Below are positions 1 to 14,200 of a stretch of 64,000 nt of DNA, piece after piece; within the stretch, counting starts at the first letter, position 1; the number at the start of each line of letters is the position of its first letter. The DNA comes from Elmis aenea (taxonomy: Eukaryota; Arthropoda; Insecta; Coleoptera; Elmidae). Position numbers and translations under genes: made by a program. The stretch lies in contig OX393577.1 of NCBI GenBank assembly GCA_947652605.1, positions 66,240,108 to 66,304,107 of the forward strand, in the 5' to 3' direction. The notes below the pieces were generated by a model. The model was not told the origin of the DNA. It saw nothing but the letters and a program-made list of their open reading frames with translations, and searched no databases.

Positions 1-241
1 AAATAAAAGAGCTTAAACTATTTTTAAAATTTATTAGTGAACAGAAATTAAAACTTTAGGGTAGTCTATGAAAACAATACTACATAAACTATATTTACTT
101 TACCTACAAGCAATTGTTTATGACAATATCAGTATTTAAAAGCTGCATATTTTTGGTAATTTAACTATCTCTTTATCTTTATAATAAGCTAGACACTCAT
201 GTAATCCCAACGAATTTAAACGACTGGATGCTCAACAACTA

Positions 242-798
242 TACAGTGTGTTCTAAAGGTATGGAATATGTTATATATCTCAGTAAATAAATATCCACTC
301 TAGGGAAAAATGTTTTGAATAAAAGTTGTTTGGTACTTAGTTTTCCACCATGAGACATTTTTTTTTTTTGCGGGGTTTAAAAACCGAGTTTATCATTGCC
401 AAGTTGTGAATGGTTCACGGTTTGAATACTTATTGTAGATTTTGTCAAAAAATTTTAGTTCTTTTGATGTTTTTGTTAGAAATAAATACTAAATTAATAT
501 AATTCAAGAGTATATTTTTGCGTTTTTCTCAAAAATTTGCTTAAGGGTACTAAAGTTTTGCATCATTGAAAAGAGAAAAAAAAATTCTATCAAATGAATA
601 TAATATAGGGGGTATCTTGTCAATTAAAAAAATGCAATTGTTTTTCATTGCGCTTTTGTTATTCGAAAAAATAGCATTTAAATTTTGTCTTATGGTGGAA
701 AACTAAGTACTACACAACTTTTATACAAAATATTTATTCCTAAAGTGGATATTTACTGAGATATATAGCATTTTCCATACCTTGTGGACACCCTGTAT
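242..798. repeat. Palindromic TA-flanked element, family A
   Basis: The left end reads TACAGTGTGTTCTAAAGGTA and the right end is its diverged reverse complement, ending CACCCTGTA. The two arms (ATATCTCAGTAAATAAATATCC on the left, GGATATTTACTGAGATATAT on the right) match through most of the element, so it can fold into a long hairpin. Related copies or fragments occur at 6256-6412, 22553-24090 and about 46150-46183. A transposase fragment inside the 22553 copy suggests a Tc1/mariner-like origin, which is inference. Confidence 0.7.
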
Positions 799-2527
799 AT
801 TTTTTTAGTGACAGAATCGTAATCAGCTCAAAATGCTATCATTTTTGTCTTTTTGCTTAGTAGTTTTTGAAAAACTTTTAGTTGCAAGTCCATTTCTTTT
901 ATTCTTTTATTAATTATTTTATATAATATCGGTGATTAATTAATTAATTGAAAAAAAACTTACTTCTCAAACATATAAAAAATAATAGAAAACTATTTAC
1001 ATAGAAACTTTCATGACAAATACTCAAAAAAAAAGCATTTAAAAAATCTGAGTTGATTATAACTTTATTTTACAGATCTAAAACAAAAATGTTGTACAGC
1101 ACACCATAAAAATATCGGCTTTAAGTAAACAGCTTTAAAAATACTCTCATTAAATACATTATGAACATTTCCTTTACTAAAAAAAAAACTTTTAGATATA
1201 CACACACAGTTTGATATTAATAAAACATTACTCCTATTAAATACACCTTCATGATGCACTTTAACAATGTTTTATAATGAAAAAGAATTTCAGATACTTC
1301 TTTCAATGATTCAGTCGAGTATAAACGGTTCATCTTTTAAGAGACATCAGACCTAAAACAATAAATGTTAAAACATAGAAATAAATGAGTCGTTTAGTTT
1401 GTAAGTTTATAAATTTAATTAAAAATCACATATTTACTGCCTTTCTTAGCTTTCAATACCCAAGTGGAGCCACAACTTCACAGTAGAAAAAATAAAAACA
1501 AGTGACTTTTTAATTAAATAATAATTAGTAAACATAAAATACAATTAGTTAGGATTTTTTTACATCACATAAAACTTACCAGGTTTTGCTGTGTTAAAGA
1601 ATAATCAATTTTCATAATCATTATGTGGTTAACTTCACATTATTCTTCATCCTACAACAAATACTTTAGTAAACAGTTCAACTTATATACACAACAAAAC
1701 AATTGAATCTAGAAAAAAAAAAGCTATCTTCTCAAGTCAATAACAGTTTTCGCATGTTTTAAAATTAAAGTGTTACAAAACAATCCAAAAAGGCAATCAT
1801 GAATTTGATAATGCACGGTAATGTGAATGATTTTAATACGTTTATTTTCAAGCTGTGGTATACAGATAAAACTTATTAAGTAATCTTAAAAATATATACA
1901 TTAAAATACTTCTATTGTTGTCAGAATCACATCTAATGCAGCTGTGAAGTTGATAACTTCCAATCAAATATTACATATATGCACAAAGTGCAAATAAATT
2001 ATAAATATTTATACATTTGGTTCAGTTTGCTAAATCAGTGATATACGACTTGTTGTCGTTCAACATGATGATACAGCCTCACTATAAGCTTAATTTAGTC
2101 AAAATATATTTTCCAATCAAAATTGGATAATTTAATTCTAGTAGGCAAATTATTTTTTCCCATTTGAGGATGTAAGACTTAAAAAAAAAAATTGCAGCAA
2201 GTTTTGCTCCTGCGGATTAACTTGATTTAAATTTTAATGCTTTAACAATGTACATTATGGCACAAACCAACTGAAATAGCATTTAATATTTAAAATTGTA
2301 ATACATACAATAAAAGCACAACTTTGTTTTAATACTTTGTAAGTAAAAAGATTATCAACATATAAAAAACCCCAAGTGTTTTAAATACAGAGTGAAAATT
2401 TTAATAAATAGCTGCAATGATTTTTTTTTTATATCGGTTTTACATAAAAATTCAGATAACATTTAAACAAATGTGTACAATGATAAAAAATAATAAGCTC
2501 GATTTTAAAATTGAGTACTATAGTAAG

Positions 2528-3276
2528 TACAGGGTGGTCCATTTTCGATGCCCATACAGGGAGGGTATCTCGGTTATTAGCAGAGATAGAAAAAAACTAA
2601 GTACGTAGTCTCAATTTTTTTTTTTGAGAGGAATTCATTGCCATTAACAGATTTTTGATATCTTTTTTAATTTTCGAAATATAGCCAAAAACCGATTTTT
2701 GTCAATTTTCAAAAATGTTAAATATCTCGCTTAAATGAAAAGATAGAGAAAAACTTTTAACACATTTTTGGCATTGTTTTTTGTCCTTAATAAGATAGCG
2801 ATGTTCAATTGTTTTTTATTCATGTCAATACCGATATATTACACCTAACTTTCTTATTTTAAATAGCAACCATAAGTAAATTATATATTTTTGAAAAGCG
2901 CAAAAAGTAAGCTTTCGATTTATGTCAAAGCCAACTATGGTTGCCATTTAAAATAAGAAACTTACGTGTAATATATCGATATTTGAGTAAAAAAAATAAT
3001 TGAATATCGCTATCTTATTAAGGACAAAAAACCATGCCCAAAATGTCTTTAAAGTTTTCCTCTACCTTTTCGTTTAAGCGAGATATTTAACAGTTTTGAA
3101 AATTGCCAAAAATCGGTTTTTGATTATATTTCGAAAATTAAAAAAGATATCAAAAATCTGTTTGCGGCAATGAATTCCTCTCGAAAAAATAACTCGAGAC
3201 TACCGACTTAGTTTTTTTCTATCTCTGATAATAACCGAGATACCTTGTATGGGTATCGAAAATAGGCCACCCTGTA
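2528..3276. repeat. Palindromic TA-flanked element, family D
   Basis: The left end is TACAGGGTGGTCCATTTTCG and the right end is the reverse complement (GGCCACCCTGTA). The inner arms match for more than 300 bp (TATCTCGGTTATTAGCAGAG against CTCTGATAATAACCGAGATA). No coding content was seen. A right-half copy lies at 5648-5915. Confidence 0.75.
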
Positions 3277-4155
3277 CATTTCAATAAACATCAAAAAATT
3301 ATAACTTGAAATGGTTAGGATGAATTAAATTGGCACTTTTTATAAATAATAAATACACGATATTTGTTGGCAATGTTGCATGGATGCAAAAGTCTAAAAC
3401 AGTGCCATAACTAGGATTCGAGTTGGAGCAAAATGAAAACAAAAGAAAAAATTAACAAAACAAAAGTTACACTACTCCTACAAGCAATTATTTGTATTTG
3501 TTACAATGTCAAAACACTTCACACAAAAAACTTCAATTTTTTTCAAGCTAAACATGTGAAACTGACGAGCGATTTTCATTTATTTTAAAATAGCACACTT
3601 CAGTTGCTAGATTTTAATTTTCAAGCGTAATAATTTTTTTTATGTAGTAAAATAACATGTGGCTACACTGCTTTAAAAAATACACCGAAACAAGTTTGAC
3701 AGTTCACTGTAAATCAGTCAAATTCAATATTGTTTTAGAGATATTTTTAAGGCACATGTTTAGCCGAAAAGTACACCAAAATGTAGCTAACAATTCACCA
3801 AAAACTTTGCCTCTTTGTATTTCTACTATTGTATGCTTTAGTATCTCGACCAATAAAACAATAGTGGCTGAAAAATTATCAAATTAATCCAAATAAAATT
3901 TCATTATACGTTTAACTGAACAGTTACTAAAAATATTTACACCCAAAAAAATCTAAGCAGACTTGATATTGTTATTATCTAATATAGAAATAACTTAACT
4001 ACACAATACAGTTAAATATACTGTACAATACAATTACCTTATATACTAATAAAAAATTAACAAAAAAAAGGTCAACATTTTCTAAAATAAGGCCTTAATA
4101 TTCTTAGTTTCAGCAGTAAAATGGTAATATTGATTAAAAATAAACGACTGCGTGA

Positions 4156-5299
4156 TTACTTACGCAATGCTTTTTCATGCGTGGCAACGTGTCTTTTAAA
4201 GTAATATTCGTCCGCGAATGAACGCCCGCAAACATCGCACTTGTGTCTTATGCCCATATGTCTGTTTTTGTAATGGTTCCTATATTCTCTAACCGTGTAG
4301 AATCCTTTATTACACTCCTCGCAGCGGTGCCTAAATTGATCTAGATGCCTGAGCATATGCTCCTTGACGTTCTTCTCGTACATGAAAGTTCTAAAACAAA
4401 AATTACAGATCGCTCTGTCGGTATGTTCGGCAATGTAATGGTCGTAAAAGTCACTATTCTTCGTAAACGTGGCACTGCAAACGTCGCAACTGTTAATGTA
4501 ACATTTGCCTTTTTCTATATGTCTAAAGAACACAAATTTGCTGATGAACAACTGTTCGCAACGTAAACACTTGTAATGAAGAAAATCGACTTCCTCCGTC
4601 GGATTTAACACTACATAGTTCGTGGCCGAAAAGTCCGGCAGTTCGTGGCGACGTTTCGGAAGGGGCCTTTGTTTCGGGGGTGAGTACACGCGCTTGCTCG
4701 TGGTCGGTTGCGATCTAACAGGAATGAGCAAACTCGGCTCGCTTTCCCCGTCACTTTCCAGCGCGATTATATCCGAATCTTTCTTCCTGTACCGACGTTT
4801 AGCTTCCAACTGTCCTTTAAACACACTAGGCAACATGTAGCCATGTTCCACTTGAACGATGGTGTAATTTTCCGGTTTTATAACCGACGTGTCCGGTTTT
4901 TCCGGGGGTTCGCACTCCTCTTCTTCGATGACGACCTCGTTAACGCACTGGGAATCGTCGAGTATGTACAAGAGCTCGTTAGCATCGCTGATCGGCTCGT
5001 TGGGGATGTTCATAACCGCTTCGACGTTTTCCGAATAATCAAACTCGACGCTGTTTTCGTCGTCGTCGTTATCGACTATGAGGGTATCGTTTTTGTGCAT
5101 TTCGTAATGTTGGTATAGTTCGGCTGTGTTTTTAAAATGCATATCACACCGGCAACACTTAAAAGTCTGACCGAACTGACTCATATGATGTTCTAGGAAC
5201 TCCTTTTTAGTGGAAAAAATCTGAGTGCAAACCTCGCACTCGTAGACCGTGTTAGGTGCCGACTCCAAATCTTGTTCCTCTTCGACCAAAGGATCAAAT
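4156..5299 (-). CDS. Alternative terminal exon delta: about seven C2H2 fingers with an acidic spacer
   Basis: The acceptor GTTTATATTTGCAG|ATTTGATCC opens a 380-residue frame (FDPLVEEEQDLESAPNT). Two fingers (YECEVC, FKCCRC) are followed by a long acidic spacer (DNDDDENSVEFDYSE, VVIEEEECEPPEKP), a basic/Pro stretch (PPKQRPLPKRRH) and five more fingers from YKCLRCEQLF to HKCDVCGRSFADEYYFKRH. The end matches only fingers 4-5 of the ten-finger exons (GFYTVREY, SFADEYYFKRH), so delta seems to lack the region equivalent to fingers 6-10. It is probably the most diverged paralogue of the set. Confidence 0.85.
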
Positions 5300-8200
5300 C
5301 TGCAAATATAAACTATACTGTAGACCTAATATTTCTAGATTTATCTTTAAATTTATCAATTTGTTTTCCCACTATAATAAGTCAGTATGTACAAGCTTAT
5401 CTCTGTGTCCAAAGGGTTTCCAGATTTAAAAATAACTGCAAATCTAAACAAAACTGCTTTATTTATTATAAATAATATAAATGTTTACATCGTACTGGCA
5501 CAATAGAAATTAAATTAATCACGAATCCTTAGCTTAAATATTGACATTAATTAGAAATATTTATTAAATCACATTGTTTCTTACAGCTAAACACTTTCAA
5601 CAAAACAAAAAACAGTCGTTAAACAAATGAATTAAACTTCTGAAACTTAGTAAAAAAAAAATGTAATATCGCTATCTTATCAAGGACAAAACAACCATGC
5701 AAAAATGTCTTTAAAGTTTTTCTCTTCTTTAACAATTTTGAAAATTGCCAAAAATTGGTTTTTGGCTATATTTCGAAAATTTAAAAAGATATCAAAATCT
5801 GTTTACGGCAATAAATTCCTTTCAAAAAAAGATATCAAGGCTACATACTTAGTTTTTTCCTATCTCTGATAATAACCGAGATATCCAGTGGGCAACGAAA
5901 ATAAGCCACCCTGTACATCAACATCCAAATTGGATAAAAAATGCAACTCCTTTCATAATTTACAAAATGGGGTGCTCATGTAAAAAATATTAAAGCCTTA
6001 TAAATACAATAAAAAGAACAAATGTTTTTAAATAAAATTAGTGACTAAATTAAAATTTTACCAAAAATTAATTGTATAACTTTTATTTAAAAATACCTAA
6101 AAATTATGTACTTATTGTTGAGTTTTGGTCCTTTAATAACGTTCCAGGTCTGTTAAGCTCATTTCAAAACTAAAAAAAGTTGAGTTGGTCTCTAGAACAC
6201 CCTGTATAAGAAACAAAACAAGACTTTTAAATTCATACTTGGCAAAAGTAATGCTTTATTGGAAAAATGTTTTGAATAAAAGTTGTTTGGTACTTAATTT
6301 TCCACCATAAGACAAAATTTAAATTCTATATTTTAGAATAACAAAAGTGCAATGAAAAACTATTGAATTTTTAGAAACGACAAGATACCCCTGTATTATA
6401 CTCATTTGATACAGAATGTTTTCACACAAAGCTAAATCTTTATTAGATATGTGCACCCACAAATCCAAACATTAAAAAACTGTTGCTCACGAACATCGCA
6501 TATTTTAACAGCGCCTTCTTCCACTTTACGAAACTAAAATACGTTAAGAGGATTCAACAATCTGGAAATATAAACCAATGGAAATTTGTACATGATACTT
6601 GCTAAAACGCTTCTTTCCCATTCACATAAAAACACAATAATCTGCTTTAGAATTAATTAACTTTATTAATATTTAAAAAAGTATAAAATTCGTATTAGGT
6701 AACACAATCAAAAATTGGAAACATCGAACATACATTTGAAAATATACCTAAGGTAACGATATTTTAAAAAATCACATAAGTCAGTTAAAATGACATTCGG
6801 CAACAGTGAGCTATGACAAAGGAGCACTCCATCTTCTTAACTAACGCTTAATAAAACAGCAATGAAATGATGAGAAGCTCAGACACAAAACAATCGAATG
6901 ATAAAATAAACAAAAACATACAGAAATAAAACAACCGACAATAAACAAATGAATGCTACTTTATTTATTTTGTCCAAAAGGGGTTCCTTTAACAATTCAC
7001 TTTTTTGAATGTTAAAAACAATTGTGATAAAATTTAATACATTGTTTTTATTAGGATTCTAAATATATTATCCATCAGTTCATCCAACAAAATGATCAAA
7101 AAAAGTTTTAAGTACAAACTAATTTAAAATCACATTACAAAAAATGAAAATGACCTCATCTACCTAAATAGGAAAATAAATAATGTTCCATGATATAACT
7201 AAAAACATTTATTTCTTGAAATTGAAAAAATTAAAAGTATTCAATATTTTGAGCAATAAACATTTCATTACATTAAATCGAAATTACCAAAAGCTTGCTC
7301 AATTGAACAAATAAATAAATTTTTATGATATATGTATAATAATTTTAAATAAAATGAAATTTGGTAAATACTTGAAGCTTGAAAAATTCTAAATTAAATT
7401 AGCTTGTAAAAAAATCTAAATTAAATTAGCTTGTAAAAAATTCCAAATTAAATTAGCTTGTAAAAAAAAAACCCCTTTTTTTATCAAAACTATGTAATAC
7501 TTAAAAATCTTTCTTTTAATTAAAATATTTAATTCTATGAGGTATCCAGAGATCATTAAAAATGTAATTATCTAGTTTGTTTTTAGAAATAAGGTCAAAA
7601 AACATTGTATATTATTGATGTTGTATTTTTCCTACGTTTTAGGAAATGAACAATAATTTCAAAACAAAATTGCAGTTTATATTTTGTCGTTTGCCATGAT
7701 ATTTATTGAAAAGCCAACAGTAATTGTCAATGATTATTTACGATTAACCCATGTCGTACGTAATAATTAAAATAATACTCAGACATGATTTTTGGTGTTA
7801 AATTCACAGTGTTGCCATTTTTCTATGGATACGTCTTGCACATATTTTCCAAATATTGTCAAATTTTTAATTTCACAGCCTTGTAGTAATAATACAATTA
7901 ACAAAACTTAACTTAATTTGGTATGGCACTACGATAATATTAATGAAAAGGTACCCCATGTATTTTGGCGTGTTGTTTCAACAAGGTTTTCGTAACGAAA
8001 TTTTTTAAACAAATGCTACACTGGTATGGCCGCTCCCCCGTATGGTATCGCATGTGTATCGTGAGCGACCCCCTCTGCGTGAAACTCTTTTGGCAACGAA
8101 CACAAGTGTAAGGCTTTTCCTTCGTATGCGTCCTCTCGTGCGTGATCAACAGCTTCCGATTAACGAAACTCTTTCCGCACACGTCGCAAACGAAGGGCCT

Positions 8201-11200
8201 CTCCCCGCTGTGCAACATCATGTGATCCTTCAGGCTCGACGCCGTGGTCACCGACTTTCCGCAAACCTCGCAAATATGCTGATCCCGACTGTTATTGTGC
8301 GCTTTGAGGTGATTAATGTACGACCTCAAATGTTGCAAGACCTTGCAACAGATATTGCACGTGTACTCCTGCCGGATAAAAGTCGGATCGTGCGATAGGA
8401 CGTGCTTCCTGTAATAATACTCGTCCATGAACGATTTCGAACAGTGGTAGCACTGAAAACGGACGCCGCGGTGTTGCACGTCGTAATGATGCTGAAAAGC
8501 GTTCTTATTGGGGAAACCGCTGTCGCACTTATCGCACTTGAACTTGTAATTTTTCGTGTGCGTCTGCTGGTGGGCAAGCAACGCGTGTTTCGACGCGAAA
8601 CCCTTGTCGCAAATGTCGCACACGTGCGACAGCTCGCGGACGTGACTGGTTTTTTTGTGCATCGAGACTTGGTACCGGAATCGAAACAGTTTCGAGCAGA
8701 GGTCGCAGGGGTATTTTTTTTCGGCGTGATTGCGGCCGTGTTTCACTAGTTTCATTCGGGTATCGAACGATTTGCAACAGATTTCGCATTGCAAGGATTT
8801 GTCGCTTTGGGGATTGTTATCTTTATGCTTCTTGCTTCGACTTGAACTGTTTAAATCCACGCATCTGGAAAGAATAACGGATATTGTAAAGACTATTTTT
8901 TTTTTCATAAAAAAATCTGAGTACAAGATGTTCTTCAAAAAAAAAAAAAATACTAAGCTTTAAGTTGAAGTTGATTTGATAAAAATATTTAGTGCACATT
9001 AACAGAGTTCGACAGAACAAAATAACATCACATACAGTGTTTTATTAAATTACTGACTAAAATTCACTTTAAAAAATAAATCTTAAATAAATTCAATACG
9101 GTTTTTTGACAACATGACAAACAGCAAAATACATTTTTAAATAATAGATTTTTAATCTAAATGTTGCTTTTGTTTTAAATACTCAAATTATTAAACCATC
9201 AATACACAAATAATAGTTTCAATTAAGCAGAATTTTTTATATTTGATTTGTCTTGATCTGTCTGGGCTATTAATTCCTTGATTAATTTAATGTTAACTAA
9301 ATATGGAAAGTTTAAAACAACTTAAAAATTATGCGACCCACTTAAAAATGTTTGTTTGGCACAAAACTGGCATTTGTTTTATGGGAATGTTTTTTTGTTT
9401 TTGGCAGATTGACGTTTTTTTCTTCAATATATTTTTGGTGATGTGTAATCCCAAAAAAAACTTTTATTGATTGGCAAAGAAACCTTTCACTTATTTCATT
9501 AGAATACAACAGTATTTTTTTTTGGTAGACGAGACTTTTTCTTGCAGTATTAATAAAAATATTTGGTACCATAGGTCAAAAAAAAAAAGATTGTTGTGCT
9601 TGCTAACAGTTCTGTGTTTACTTTGGTACAAAAATTTGTTTCAGGCTATTAATTTTTTCATACACACTGGATAGATTCTTTATTACTGAGAAATAAAACC
9701 GGCAACATCCTAAAACTGTCATACCAATCAAATGGACCCCAAAAATTGACAGTTTGGTCGCAAAATAAAATTTTGAACAAAGTGAATTATCAATCTGTTA
9801 GTAACACTAACTTTCAACTTTTTTACAACAAAGTTCCTCCAGTTAGTAGCATCTACTGTTAAGTAGTAAAACTTTTGAGATCATAATTTGTTACCCAAAA
9901 AAAAATTATTTACTGTACTCATCTTTGACTCTTTTGCTCATTTGAGGTCGATCAAAATTATGTTCTTGGAATTTTAAAAAAAAGCATATGACTCATGAAC
10001 ACACAGAGTAAACGCGAGGCCCGGGACAAACGTTTTTGAGACCCTTCAAAATTAAAAACTATCAGGGAAAAATATAAAATGTTAATGGTCGTTCGATGAT
10101 ATATGTTATAAAACTATTATTTCAATTACAAAAATATTGTTTTTTTTTAACAGATCAAGTTAAAAATTGAGGCCCCTAAAACTCTCGAGGCCTGGGTCAT
10201 TTGCCCCTCTTCTCCCCCCCCCTCTGATAAGGCTTGCACATGATCAATCCAAAACTTAACAACTTCAAAATTAAACAATCGAACATCTGTACCTCCAAAA
10301 TTAAACAACTGAATGTATGCATCTTGAAAATTAAACAATTGAAAACCCGAACTTACTTCTCGTAAGGTACCGAACATTTTATACATCAACCAGGGCAACG
10401 CCGTGTATTTTCGCATGAACCTTAAGCAGAGTTTTAGTGACGAAATTTTTTTGGCAAACGTTGCAATGAAAAGGCCTGTCCCCCGTGTGATACCGAAGGT
10501 GCACAGTGAGCGTGCTCCGTTGCGTGAAACTCTTATCGCACTCGGTACAGCTGTACGGTTTAACCTTCGTGTGGATTCGTTCGTGTATACGCAACAGCAT
10601 TTTTTTATTGAAACACTTGCCGCACGTCTCGCAAACGAAAGGCTTCTCTCCCGTATGCAGCATCATGTGATGATTCAAACTGGTCTTCGACGTAACGGAT
10701 TTGCCGCAAACGTCACAGACGTAAGAGATATTTTTGTGCATTTTTTTGTGAACGTTAAGGCCGCCCCGAGTGTTGTAGACTTTGTTACACTCGGAGCATT
10801 TGTACTCTAGCTTAATGTAATCGCTGTCGTGGGTTTTGACGTGACGTTTAAAGCAATTTTCGTCGATAAACGTCTTCTTGCAGTGATTACAGATAAACCG
10901 AACGCCGTTATGTTTCACGGCATAGTGCTTTTTATACTCTAGCATCGTGTAAAATCCCTTGCCGCACTGATTGCATTTCACTTTAAAGTCCTGTATGTGC
11001 CTAGCTTCGTGGTACTTTAACAATTGTTTTTTACAGAATTCCCTTTCGCACGTCCCACACTTGAACACTCGTTCTTTTGTGTGATAAGTCTCTTGATGTA
11101 TTTTCACTTCGTAATTGCGTCTAAACTTTTTATTACACAAGTTGCAAGAAAACGTTTTTTCGTTGTGCGTGGTTTTGTGTTGCGAGAGACAACTAGCGCT

Positions 11201-14200
11201 TTTAAACTGCTTGCTACATAGATCACAGACAAACGGTGGTTTAGTGTCACTGGTTATTAAGTCTTTTGAGGGTTTTCGTCTAAATTTCTTCAGTTGTCTG
11301 CTACTAATGTTTTTGCTTCTTAAAACGCTGTTCGATCTGCAAATACAGAAAACTTGATTGTAGGCCCATATAGTTTTTATTTAAGCATGTTGGACTGATT
11401 TATTAAATAAAGACAATCGATGTTCACTTGTTTATTTCATTACATCACATTAATAAGATATTTCTTTCTACAATAACTAATGCCATCACAAAAAAATTTA
11501 AACGCTGAATTTTACGTCTCCTTTCATAACAACTATAACATGGGTTTATTTAAAATGAAATTAATTTAATTGGGGGTGAAAATATACAGGGTGATTCAGA
11601 TTCTAGGGTGACCATGTGGATCTCGCTTATTACTGAAGATCGAGGGTAGCTTTAAATTTGGCAAAGTTGCTAAATCTTATGCTCATCAATAATATTAAAA
11701 CAGATTTGAAATATCTTCAACCGTTTTTATAAAAATTGAAAAAAAATGAAAAAATTACTTTGTTTTTTTGCTATAACTTTTTTATTTATACTCTATTTTT
11801 AAATCTGAAAACTTACATGGCCACTTTTTATTTTACTTTTAATGGGGCCATCAATTTTTTGCTGTGCCGATTCTGTTATGTTTTATAGGTACTTTTTAAT
11901 TTCTTATGGGCGACAAACTTGATTTTCATCTAGTTATTAGATGATGTTAAATAAATGAAAACCTTTTTTTTTTTTCAAATAAATACGTTATTTATATGTA
12001 AATAACATAATCAAGTAATGCATTTTTGAAATTAAAAAAAAAAGTTCTAGCTAACTAGATGAAAATCAAGTTTGTCGCCCATAAGAAGTTAAAAAGTTAG
12101 TACCTACCTATAAAACAAAACAGAATCGGCACAGCAAAAAATTAATGGCACCCTTAAAAGTAAAATAAAAAGTGGCCATGTAAGTTTTCAGATTTGAAAA
12201 AAATAAATAAAAAAGTTACAGCAAAAAAACTAAGTAATTTTTTCAATTTTCTTCAGAAACAGTTGGAAGATATTTCAAATCTGTTTTGATATTACTGATG
12301 AGAATAAAATTTAGCAACTTTGCCAAATTTAAACCTACCCTCTATCTTCAGTAATAAGCGAGATCTCTATGGTCGCCCTCGAATTTGAATCACTCTGTAC
12401 AGACCAAAGATCTGTTTTTTTTTTGTCTATTACTTTATTTCTAGAATGTATTACATATTTACTTCAAATTTTTCTTATTAAATGTGAAAAAATTGGGCAT
12501 TAATTTTATGAATATTAACTTCTGTTTACAGTATGACAAAATGGATCAAGCGAATCAAACAAAAGCTCCAAATTATTTTCCCTAGCATCATAAGTTGCTA
12601 AAGTTAATGTTTTTTTTAAAGTTCTGTATTTGTTTCAAATTGAACTCAGAACAATTTTTTTGGTATCGATTTTAATCTTTTAATGAAATCACTGGAATGC
12701 TTATAATTTTTTAAAATTTTTCTTTACTAAAAATGCCGACTGACTCCCAAATATTTCTTTCAATGAGGGCTTCTTTATTCCATTTACACAACTGCACTTC
12801 TCAAGGTATGCTGAGCTAGGACAAATACTTCGAGATAATATTTATAAATAATAAATACGTTGCCTTTTGCCAAGTATTCCAATAAGAATTTTTTTGCCAA
12901 CTCGTTTATTAATAAACCTTTTAATATTCAAATTTTTGCTATCGATATTTACACAGATTTTTAGTTCTTAAAACGACTTAAATACAAGTATAAATTATTT
13001 ACTGACAATTGTGAGTGTACTTTTTCAAACAATAGTAATGAATATTTTGGGTATATTTCATTTTAAAAGTATTTAAAAAATATAAAAGGGAACAACTAAA
13101 AACTAGAGTTTAAAAAATATCCAGCCATGTTTATCCTACACTTTGTTTTGGATAATTAAAATTAAAGATTGCTCATTTAAGCCGTAAATTTATTAATAAC
13201 TATTAAGTGTTTTTACAAATACAATAATCAGACTTAGTTACAGATTAACTTTAAATGTAACTATACAGGGTGATTCAAATTCGAGGACGACCATGGGGAT
13301 CTCGCTTATTACTGAAGATAGAGGGTAGGTTTAAATTTGGCAAAGTTGCTAAATTTTATGCTCATCAGTATTATCAAAACAGATTTAAAATATCTTCAAC
13401 TGTTTTTGAAAAAATTGAAAAAAACTGAAAAATGACTTTTCGGTTTTTTTGCTAGAACTTTTTTAAATCTAAAAACTTTTACATGACGTATTTGTTTGAA
13501 AAAAAAAGGTATTCATTTATTCAACATTATCTAATAACTGGATGAAAATCAAGTTTGTCGCCCATAAGAAATTAAACAGTTAGTACCTATAAAACAAAAC
13601 AGAATCGGCCAGCAAAAAATTGATGGCACCATTAACAGTAAAATAAAAAGTGGCCATGTAAGTTTATACAGATTAAAAAAAAGAATATAAATAAAGAGTT
13701 ATAGCAAAAAAACAAAGTCATTTTTTGTTTTTTTTTTTTAAATTTCTTTCAAAAACAGTTGAAGATATTTCAAATCTGTTTTGATGAGCAAAAATTTTGC
13801 AACTTTGCCAAATTTAAACCCATCCTCTATCTTTAGTAATAAGCGAGATACCCACGGTCGCCCTCTAATTTGAATCACCCTGTACAGGTTCGCAACCTGG
13901 GGTAGAGTTCTGCAGTCGGGTTCGAACGGGTAGGTTGGGTCACGGGTCTTGGTATACTACATTTTGTGGGTTTTATTTACAGAGTGTACAGAACAAATGA
14001 AGTGAGTGTTTTATGGAATTTGTTTTTCCCCCACTATTTTGCTATTGTAGTACTTAAATAAAAATGTGAAGATACTCTACGCTGGGGTATTAGATCATGG
14101 AAAAAAGTGGCTGTTTGAAAACAGAAGGCATCTTTTTGGTATTTCCTTAAGCACGGAAAAGCCTGCCAACATGTTACATGAACACATATTGCACAATTTA

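Larger units (their letters stand above)
1..4155. other. AT-rich region beyond the last zinc-finger exon; no gene seen
   Basis: No credible coding region is visible; the short open frames here are low-complexity and unsupported. The stretch holds two palindromic elements (242-798 and 2528-3276) and a fragment at about 145-235 that resembles the sequence at about 36155-36237. Part of the right side is expected to be 3' UTR of the terminal exon ending at 4156, because that gene is transcribed leftwards. Confidence 0.6.
5300..7939. other. Spacer between terminal exons delta and alpha
   Basis: No coding region was seen. It holds a half copy of the family D palindrome (5648-5915), an element end near 6175-6205 (ACACCCTGTATA), a family A fragment (6256-6412) and a three-copy tandem repeat (7388-7470). 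It would be intron for the delta isoform and 3' flank for alpha. Confidence 0.6.
11337..14197. other. Spacer between terminal exons beta and gamma
   Basis: It is dominated by two palindromic family E elements (11585-12399 and 13264-13884). The remaining AT-rich sequence shows no coding region. Confidence 0.6.

Noticed and set aside
8042..8749. Plus-strand ORFs over 100 codons
   Set aside because: They are antisense shadows of the zinc-finger exon alpha; the minus strand has ten intact C2H2 fingers.
8864..8938. ATG at 8938 as the start of the alpha zinc-finger protein
   Set aside because: The 25 codons before 8864 are intron-like (polypyrimidine then TTCCAG) and the exon start fits the common splice phase.
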